DNA of 8,040 nucleotides from Anaeroplasmataceae bacterium (GTDB lineage: Bacteria > Bacillota_I > Bacilli_A > Acholeplasmatales > Anaeroplasmataceae): NCBI GenBank assembly GCA_029050385.1, contig JAIDMV010000201.1, positions 1-8,040 of the forward strand, written 5' to 3'. Positions 1-4,284 of the stretch are shown here, piece by piece; within the stretch, counting starts at the first letter, position 1, and every line of letters begins with the position of its first letter. The notes beneath the pieces were generated by a model, which was given only the letters and a program-made list of their open reading frames with translations, was not told the origin of the DNA and searched no databases. The position numbers and the translations under genes are program-made.

Positions 1-588
1 TAAATGTACCTTACCATAATCTAATTCTAACATCTTATTACAAGCTCGTTGTAAAAAATAACGGTCATGTGTAACCATAAGTAATCCTTTTTTAAATTTC
101 ATTAAATATTTTTCTAGCCACAAAATCATTTCGTTATCTAGATGATTGGTTGGCTCATCGAGAATTAAAAAATCACAATAGGTTACTAATACCTTTGCTA
201 AAGCTAATCTTTTCCTTTGACCACCAGATAAGTAGTCTGCAGTACTGTTATAGTCTGTAAACCCCAACTTAGATAGAATAGATTTAGCTTCATAATCAGC
301 AATAGGATGTTCCTTAGTACTATCCGCCATAACAATATCCAAAAGAGAAACTCCATTTTCAAACATAGGATCTTGAGGAAGATAATTGATTATCATCCCG
401 CCAGATTTGATAATCGTTCCAGAGATAGGTTTTTCTATACCTAATATGAGTTTTAACAGAGTTGTTTTACCAGTTCCGTTAACACCGATAATACCCACCT
501 TATCCTGATCAGTTATAGAGAAACTTGTATGGTCTAAAAGCATTCTATCTATATATTTAAATGAGACATTATCAAAACTTATAACCAT
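1..588 (-). CDS. ABC-F family ATP-binding protein (3' part off the left edge)
   Basis: This is the N-terminal 196 residues of a soluble ABC protein with no membrane segment. Visible motifs are Walker A GVNGTGKTT (35-43), Q-loop glutamine Q72 (YLPQDP), signature LSGGQ (120-124), Walker B FLILDEPTNHLD (140-151, with D144 and E145) and the H-loop MVTHD (H174). LDEPTNHLD together with a following THDRYFL is the hallmark of the ABC-F family, cytosolic twin-ATPase proteins that act on the ribosome (translation factors such as EttA/Uup, or antibiotic ribosome-protection proteins). Only ABC domain 1 is in view; the linker and domain 2 are missing. About 47 residues separate the Q-loop from the signature, so no long arm insertion is seen in this domain. 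The ATG at 586-588 is preceded by GGAGGAG inside the end of the upstream acetyltransferase gene. The family call is firm; resistance versus housekeeping cannot be decided here. Confidence 0.93.
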   Translation of the reverse strand, partial: MVISFDNVSFKYIDRMLLDHTSFSITDQDKVGIIGVNGTGKTTLLKLILGIEKPISGTIIKSGGMIINYLPQDPMFENGVSLLDIVMADSTKEHPIADYEAKSILSKLGFTDYNSTADYLSGGQRKRLALAKVLVTYCDFLILDEPTNHLDNEMILWLEKYLMKFKKGLLMVTHDRYFLQRACNKMLELDYGKVHL

Positions 589-591
589 TTT

Positions 592-1095
592 TTACTCCTC
601 CAAATTACTTTCTACTACCACAATAGAATAAGCATCTTCCTTTACCACTACTCCTGTAGGTTGAAAGTGATTCTTCAACCAAAAGCCTTCGCTTTCTTTA
701 TTTCCTGACACATATCCCAAACGTACATATTTATAATCTGGCATAAAATATTCTAAAGTATCTTTTATAATTTGGCTCCCAATACCTTTTCCTTGAAGCC
801 TTTTATTCATCATAAAAAAGCCAATAAAGATAGTTTGCTCATTTGGATATTTCAATATCAAATCCATTACAGCCACCAAGGTTTCCTCTTCATAAAATCC
901 AATATAAAATTTATCTTCAAGAGTTTTTCTTGGAGGTAGCTTTTTCAAATCTTCTCTTATACTCTCAAATGTCACCATCGGTGGACAGTGCTTATAATAT
1001 AGAGGATTTCCTAAACACAATTCTAAAACCTCTGGGATATTCTTTTCTGTTATTTTTCTTATCTGATATTTTTTTGATATACGAGAAACATCCAT
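592..1095 (-). CDS. GNAT-family N-acetyltransferase
   Basis: A 167-residue protein of normal length for a single GNAT domain, which transfers an acetyl group from acetyl-CoA to an amine. The central strands FYIGFYEEETLVAVMDLIL (63-81) lead into the beta4 strand IFIGFFMM (89-96) and the acetyl-CoA pyrophosphate-binding motif RLQGKGIG (99-106, Q/RxxGxG type), followed by the alpha3 helix. The late motif NKESEGFWLKNHFQPTG (132-148) matches the usual N-x-x-(A/S)-x-x-F-(Y/W)-x-K-x-G-F region of GNAT enzymes, with H143 in the place of the usual glycine. The substrate (small molecule, antibiotic, peptide or protein N-terminus) cannot be read from sequence. The ATG start has a GGAGGGA ribosome binding site 5-6 nt upstream. 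It is the first gene of a leftward pair with the ABC-F gene 3 nt downstream. Confidence 0.9.
   Translation of the reverse strand: MDVSRISKKYQIRKITEKNIPEVLELCLGNPLYYKHCPPMVTFESIREDLKKLPPRKTLEDKFYIGFYEEETLVAVMDLILKYPNEQTIFIGFFMMNKRLQGKGIGSQIIKDTLEYFMPDYKYVRLGYVSGNKESEGFWLKNHFQPTGVVVKEDAYSIVVVESNLEE
595..601 (-). promoter_or_regulatory. Ribosome binding site of the ABC-F gene, inside the acetyltransferase 3' end
   Basis: On the minus strand GGAGGAG is formed by the last codons of the acetyltransferase gene (…TTG GAG GAG TAA). It sits about 6 nt before the ABC-F ATG at 588. This fixes the ABC-F start and implies translational coupling within one mRNA. Confidence 0.85.
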
Positions 1096-1100
1096 TTTAA

Positions 1101-1107
1101 TCCCTCC
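1101..1107 (-). promoter_or_regulatory. Ribosome binding site of the GNAT gene
   Basis: The minus strand reads CTTGGAGGGATTAAAATG. The strong Shine-Dalgarno GGAGGGA lies a few nucleotides before the ATG at 1093-1095 and supports that start. Confidence 0.8.
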
Positions 1108-1125
1108 AAGTCTTATCTCTTTAAA

Positions 1126-1156
1126 AGTATATCATAAAACTACAATTTTTTAGCAA
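1126..1156 (-). promoter_or_regulatory. Candidate promoter of the GNAT / ABC-F operon
   Basis: The minus strand carries TGATATACT, an extended -10 (TGn) followed by TATACT at 1126-1131. A weak -35 candidate TTGCTA lies at 1151-1156 with a long 19-nt spacer, so the extended -10 would do most of the work. Predicted transcription starts near 1119, leaving a short leader of about 24 nt with the GGAGGGA site. This is a visual prediction only. Confidence 0.5.
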
Positions 1157-1181
1157 TAAAATTCTTGATTTATGCTATAAT
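1153..1181 (+). promoter_or_regulatory. Candidate promoter of the aminotransferase / aldo-keto reductase operon
   Basis: The perfect -10 hexamer TATAAT at 1176-1181 is preceded by TGC (1173-1175), making an extended -10. No good -35 is found at 17 nt (GCAATA at 1153-1158), which fits an extended -10 promoter. Transcription would start near 1188, giving a leader of about 23 nt that contains AAGGAG at 1197-1202, 8 nt before the ATG at 1211. It lies only about 45 bp from the opposing promoter candidate. Confidence 0.6.
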
Positions 1182-1210
1182 GATACTAAAAGAATAAAGG
1201 AGAGATAGAT

Positions 1211-2353
1211 ATGATATCCTTGAATAAGAGAATACTAAAAGTTGAAACCTCAAAAATAAGGCAATTTAATGATTATGCCAAAGAGGTTGGAGCAAATGTG
1301 ATTTTGACCTTAGGTGAACCAGATTTTAATACTCCTGATGAAATTTCTAATGAAGCAATAAAAGCCTTAAATGAACATAAGACCAAATATGGTCCTACAC
1401 CTGGCTTCTTAGATTTAAGAAAAAAAATCTGCGCATATGAAAAAAGAGTAAACTCTTTTGAATGTTGTCCTGAAGAAATCATCATTACACATGGTTCTAC
1501 TGAAGCTTTAACAAGTGCTCTTTTTACTATGCTAAATCCAGAGGATGAGGTGATTGTACCTAATCCAGCCTACCCTATGTATCGACAAATGGTGGAATTT
1601 ATGGGGGCAAATCTGGTCACTATAGATACTACCCTAACAGATTTTCAAATTACAAAGGAACAAATTGCAAAGGCGATAAGTCCTAAAACAAAAGCTATCA
1701 TACTCACCTCTCCCAATAATCCTACAGGCTCCGTTTTTAACGATGAAACCTATGAAGTTATTTATCAAGCAATAAAGGATAAACCTATCTATGTGATTTG
1801 TGATGATGTATATAATCAAATTATTTTTGAAAATCGTAAACCTGGTTTTGTAAGATACACAGATTTAAAAGATAAGATTATTGTTTGTCAATCTTATTCA
1901 AAGTCTTATGCGATGCCTGGCTGGAGATGTGGCTATATGATTGCAAATAAAGAGTTTATTCAGCATGCTTCTAAGATTCACCAGTATATGATTGTTGCGT
2001 TAAATACATTTATTCAACCTGCAATGATTAAGGCTTTAGATTATGATTCAAAGGAAATGGTTGAAAGCTACAAAGAAAGATGTGACTATATTTATAAGCG
2101 TTTAGTTGATATGGGACTAGAAGTGAAAAAACCTGAAGGAGCATTTTATATCTTCCCTTCTATCAAAAAATTTCACATTTCTTCTACTGAGTTTTGTAAG
2201 AGATTTGCTGAAGAATATAAGGTTGCCATTATTCCGGGAGACTGCTTTGAAGCAGATGATTTTATTAGAATCAGCTATTGTGTAGATTTTGACACAATTA
2301 AAACTGCCTGTGATAGGTTAGAACGGTTTGTTAAAGTATTGGAGGAAAAGTAA
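1211..2353 (+). CDS. PLP-dependent class I/II aminotransferase
   Basis: This 380-residue, cytosolic, fold-type I aminotransferase exchanges an amino group between an amino acid and a 2-oxo acid. Key residues are all present: GEPDF (35-39), the SPNNPTG loop (167-173, N170), D198 and Y201 in CDDVY (contacts to PLP pyridine nitrogen and O3'), Schiff-base lysine K231 in SYSKSYAMPGWRCGY with R239 for the PLP phosphate, and R353 in FIRIS (substrate carboxylate). The length matches the Asp/aromatic aminotransferase group. Members include aspartate, aromatic and N-acetyl-diaminopimelate aminotransferases, and the exact substrate is not determinable here. The ATG start has AAGGAG 8 nt upstream. The next gene, an aldo/keto reductase, begins 1 nt after the stop, so the two are co-transcribed. 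Confidence 0.95.
   Translation: MISLNKRILKVETSKIRQFNDYAKEVGANVILTLGEPDFNTPDEISNEAIKALNEHKTKYGPTPGFLDLRKKICAYEKRVNSFECCPEEIIITHGSTEALTSALFTMLNPEDEVIVPNPAYPMYRQMVEFMGANLVTIDTTLTDFQITKEQIAKAISPKTKAIILTSPNNPTGSVFNDETYEVIYQAIKDKPIYVICDDVYNQIIFENRKPGFVRYTDLKDKIIVCQSYSKSYAMPGWRCGYMIANKEFIQHASKIHQYMIVALNTFIQPAMIKALDYDSKEMVESYKERCDYIYKRLVDMGLEVKKPEGAFYIFPSIKKFHISSTEFCKRFAEEYKVAIIPGDCFEADDFIRISYCVDFDTIKTACDRLERFVKVLEEK
2341..2345 (+). promoter_or_regulatory. Ribosome binding site that sets the aldo/keto reductase start
   Basis: GGAGG is embedded in the final Leu-Glu-Glu-Lys codons of the aminotransferase and lies 9 nt before the ATG at 2355. An in-frame ATG at 2328 lies upstream of this site and has no ribosome binding site of its own, so 2355 is the preferred start. 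Confidence 0.85.
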
Positions 2354-2354
2354 T

Positions 2355-3188
2355 ATGAAAGATAAATATTTTACATTAACAAATGGCGTGAAAATTCCTG
2401 CCGTTGGTTTTGGAACTTGGCAGACAAAAGATGGGCAAGAGGCATATGATTCTGTGAGATGGGCTTTAGAAGCAGGATATCGTCATATTGACACAGCATA
2501 TATTTATGGAAACGAAAAAAGCATTGCAAAAGCGATTCGTGATTCTAAAATCAATCGAAAAGAAATCTTTATTACAACAAAGCTTCCAGCAGACATTAAA
2601 ACCTATGATGAGACCATTAAGTATTTTAATGCATCTTTAGAAAATCTTAAAACGGATTATATTGATTTGTATTTAATTCACGCCCCTTGGCCATGGAGCG
2701 ATGTTGGTGGAGATTATACAGAAGGAAATATTGAAGCATGGAAAGCATTCATTGATTTATATAACCAAAAAAAGATAAAAGCCATTGGTGTATCTAATTT
2801 TCATCCAAAGGATATAGAGGCACTCCTTTCAGCAACTCATGTTAAACCTATGGTCAATCAAATTAGATATTTCATTGGGAATACTCAAGAGAAAGTCACC
2901 TCATACTGTCAAGACAATGACATTCTAGTTGAGGCCTATTCTCCTTTAGCAACAGGCCAAATATTAGAAAACGAAAAATTAAATGCACTTGCCGAAAAAT
3001 ATCATACAACAATTGCTAAAATCTGCTTACGCTACTGCTATCAAAAAAATACACTTCCTCTACCAAAATCTGTTCATAAAGAAAGAATCTTTGATAATTT
3101 AGATTTTGATTTTATAATAGACAAAGAGGATATGAACTATCTAGATTCATTAAAAGAAATAGGACCAACTCGTCCTTTAAGAAGTTAA
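2355..3188 (+). CDS. Aldo/keto reductase
   Basis: A 277-residue monomeric TIM-barrel oxidoreductase of the AKR superfamily (AKR5-like bacterial group), which reduces aldehydes or ketones with NADPH. It opens with the typical strand TLTNGVKIPAVGFGTWQ. The catalytic tetrad is complete: D46 and Y51 in HIDTAYIYGNE, K76 in TTKLP, H109 in YLIHAPWP. Also present are GVSNF (145-149), YSPLA (195-199) and the C-terminal cofactor loop LPKSVHKERIFDN (236-248), whose K238, S239 and R244 normally bind the 2'-phosphate of NADPH. The motif after strand 6 reads NQIRYFI (168-174), where relatives usually have NQ(I/V)EYHP; this may alter the active-site loop. The substrate is unknown. It is the last gene of the operon, and an intrinsic terminator begins within 10 nt of the stop. 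Confidence 0.94.
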   Translation: MKDKYFTLTNGVKIPAVGFGTWQTKDGQEAYDSVRWALEAGYRHIDTAYIYGNEKSIAKAIRDSKINRKEIFITTKLPADIKTYDETIKYFNASLENLKTDYIDLYLIHAPWPWSDVGGDYTEGNIEAWKAFIDLYNQKKIKAIGVSNFHPKDIEALLSATHVKPMVNQIRYFIGNTQEKVTSYCQDNDILVEAYSPLATGQILENEKLNALAEKYHTTIAKICLRYCYQKNTLPLPKSVHKERIFDNLDFDFIIDKEDMNYLDSLKEIGPTRPLRS

Positions 3189-3227
3189 AAAAGGTCTTTA
3201 AGCTTTATGTGCTTAAAGACTTTTTCT
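3188..3227. terminator. Bidirectional intrinsic terminator between convergent genes
   Basis: A perfect 10-bp stem is formed by 3194-3203 (GTCTTTAAGC) and 3211-3220 (GCTTAAAGAC) with a 7-nt loop. On the plus strand it is followed by TTTTTCTTT, terminating the aldo/keto reductase operon. On the minus strand it is followed by a T6 run (complement of the A-run 3187-3192), terminating surE. It fills the 42-bp gap between the two stop codons. Confidence 0.9.
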
Positions 3228-3230
3228 TTA

Positions 3231-3965
3231 TTAATTTTCAAATTTGGTTTTGAAGTTCTCCAAACTATCATACTTTGTTTGTTCTATCTGTAAAGGAACA
3301 AATGTAATATATCCCTTACTTGCAAGATATACATCTGTGTCAGGATTTTCATCATAAACAATAGCACTATCGCCATTCAAATATCTTCCCTCTTCTGTTT
3401 TAGAAAAACTGGTCTTAAAATTCTTTATGCCTTGTCTACAAAAGCGATACCCCTTAGATTCTTTAAAACTCCCAACAGGAAAATTAATATTGAGTACAAA
3501 ATCCGAAGAATAAAGCTGGTTTTCAAAAATATAAGCTAATACAGCATCTAATTCTTGATCAACGATTGAAAATGCTTTGAAATCTGTAGATAAAGCTACA
3601 GCTGGAACTCCTTCTATATTTGCTTCTCTAGCAGCAGACACTGTTCCAGAATAAATTATATCTGTACCTAAATTTAAGCCATCGTTCACACCTGAAAATA
3701 CTACATCAAATGAAATATCTAATAAATCCATAGAAAGCCTTACACAATCTGCAGGTGTACCACTCGTTTTATACCATTCTATTCCATCAAAAGATCCTAC
3801 ATAATCAAATGACAAAGAACCATGAATTACAATAGAATGTCCTGCAGCACTTCTTCCTGTATCAGGTGCACAAACAACAACATTCCCATATTTTTTTAAT
3901 GCTACAGCAAGTTTCTTTATTCCTACTGCATCAATACCATCATCATTTACAACTAAAATATTCAT
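3231..3965 (-). CDS. surE: 5'/3'-nucleotidase SurE
   Basis: A 244-residue SurE-family phosphatase, which dephosphorylates nucleoside 5'- and 3'-monophosphates in the cytosol using a divalent metal and is linked to stationary-phase survival in other bacteria. Diagnostic motifs are the N-terminal ILVVNDDG with metal ligands D8 and D9, APDTGRSAAGHSI with S39, SGTPADCV (68-75), and SGVNDGLNLGTDIIYSGTV (91-109) with metal ligand N94, followed by AAREA and GVPAVALS. NINFP (159-163) is the family's late NxNxP motif. The length is normal. The ATG at 3963-3965 is preceded by AGGAG at 3974-3978, 8 nt away. It lies directly downstream of tRNA-Thr with only a 60-bp gap, and it converges on the aldo/keto reductase. 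Confidence 0.96.
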   Translation of the reverse strand: MNILVVNDDGIDAVGIKKLAVALKKYGNVVVCAPDTGRSAAGHSIVIHGSLSFDYVGSFDGIEWYKTSGTPADCVRLSMDLLDISFDVVFSGVNDGLNLGTDIIYSGTVSAAREANIEGVPAVALSTDFKAFSIVDQELDAVLAYIFENQLYSSDFVLNINFPVGSFKESKGYRFCRQGIKNFKTSFSKTEEGRYLNGDSAIVYDENPDTDVYLASKGYITFVPLQIEQTKYDSLENFKTKFEN

Positions 3966-3973
3966 ACTACCAA

Positions 3974-3978
3974 CTCCT
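3974..3978 (-). promoter_or_regulatory. Ribosome binding site of surE
   Basis: AGGAG on the minus strand lies 8 nt before the surE ATG and supports the chosen start. Confidence 0.75.
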
Positions 3979-3993
3979 GATTTTATAAATCAA

Positions 3994-4021
3994 GCCTAAG
4001 CTTATCACTTAGGCATTTTTT
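3994..4021 (+). terminator. Hairpin with T-run facing the plus strand, between surE and tRNA-Thr
   Basis: The stem GCCTAAG (3994-4000) pairs with CTTAGGC (4008-4014) across a 7-nt loop, and A plus T6 follows on the plus strand. As an intrinsic terminator its good T-run faces rightward, against surE and the tRNA. Read leftward, the same hairpin follows the tRNA 3' end but has only a broken U-tract (TTGATTTAT). It may therefore trim or attenuate the tRNA transcript, stop antisense transcripts, or both. Confidence 0.55.
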
Positions 4022-4025
4022 CTCA

Positions 4026-4101
4026 TGGTGCCGAAAATAGGGATCGAACCTACGACCTACGCGTTACGAGTGCGTTGCTCTACCAACTGAGCTAATTCGG
4101 C
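4026..4101 (-). tRNA. tRNA-Thr (anticodon CGT), CCA encoded
   Basis: The minus strand folds as a standard 76-nt tRNA. The acceptor is GCCGAAT/TTTCGGC with a U7-U66 mismatch. The D-arm is GCTC…GAGC with AGTTGGTA loop. The anticodon loop is CTCGTAA with anticodon CGT at 4066-4068, which reads ACG (Thr). The variable loop is AGGTC, and the T-arm GTAGG-TTCGATC-CCTAT contains one G-U pair. Discriminator A (4029) and CCA (4026-4028) are encoded. The anticodon stem ACGCA/CGCGT has an A31-C39 apposition next to the loop. All invariant residues (T8, A14, G18, G19, T33, TTC) are present. Confidence 0.96.
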
Positions 4102-4117
4102 ATTTTGACACATTGAA

Positions 4118-4146
4118 ATTATACAACAAAAAAATTAATAAAGCAA
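4118..4146 (-). promoter_or_regulatory. Promoter of tRNA-Thr (and possibly surE)
   Basis: The minus strand has -35 TTGCTT (4141-4146), a 17-nt spacer and a perfect -10 TATAAT (4118-4123). Transcription would start near 4111, about 10 nt before the mature tRNA 5' end at 4101. Spacing and position are typical of a vegetative sigma-factor tRNA promoter. Confidence 0.75.
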
Positions 4147-4220
4147 TAATATACAAGAAAAACAGATACTTTAAATAATCTTCTAAGCAGCTTTAATCAT
4201 TATTTTTGTGCTTACAAATT

Positions 4221-4242
4221 ATAAATCAAAACTTTGATTTAT
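4221..4242. repeat. 10-bp inverted repeat (ATAAATCAAA-AC-TTTGATTTAT)
   Basis: Two perfect 10-bp arms flank a 2-nt centre. The centre is too short for a full hairpin, so at most about 8-9 bp could pair in RNA. It lies downstream of the surface-protein terminator and about 75 bp upstream of the tRNA -35. It may be a protein-binding operator or an accessory part of the 3' end of the surface-protein transcript. Its function is not known. Confidence 0.6.
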
Positions 4243-4251
4243 ATAGAATTT

Positions 4252-4280
4252 AAAAGCCCTAAGAGTTTAGGGCTTTTTTT
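4252..4280. terminator. Intrinsic terminator of the surface-protein gene
   Basis: An 11-bp stem is formed by 4252-4262 (AAAAGCCCTAA) and 4267-4277 (TTAGGGCTTTT) with a GAGT loop. It lies 5-33 nt beyond the stop codon of the leftward surface-protein gene. On the minus strand the U-tract is TTTT then AAATTC. On the plus strand the T-run is longer (T7), so the structure can act in both directions. Confidence 0.8.
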
Positions 4281-4284
4281 ATAT

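Larger units (their letters stand above)
4102..4284. other. Non-coding interval between tRNA-Thr and the surface-protein gene
   Basis: This stretch holds the tRNA promoter, a palindrome and the surface-protein terminator. It is very AT-rich, and I see no plausible small ORF with a ribosome binding site in it. Confidence 0.6.

Noticed and set aside
843..1100. Plus-strand open frame opposite the acetyltransferase.
   Set aside because: It lies wholly antisense to a convincing GNAT gene, has no ribosome binding site and shows no recognisable domain.
1273..1819. Minus-strand open frames inside the aminotransferase gene.
   Set aside because: They are antisense to a gene with all catalytic motifs in place and lack start signals.
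2328..2354. Upstream in-frame ATG for the aldo/keto reductase, overlapping the aminotransferase.
   Set aside because: It has no ribosome binding site, adds nine residues with no family counterpart, and the GGAGG at 2341-2345 sits correctly for the ATG at 2355.
4155..4207. Loose AAATAAT…ATTATTT inverted repeat upstream of the tRNA promoter.
   Set aside because: The arms are short, pure AT and widely spaced, as expected by chance in such sequence.
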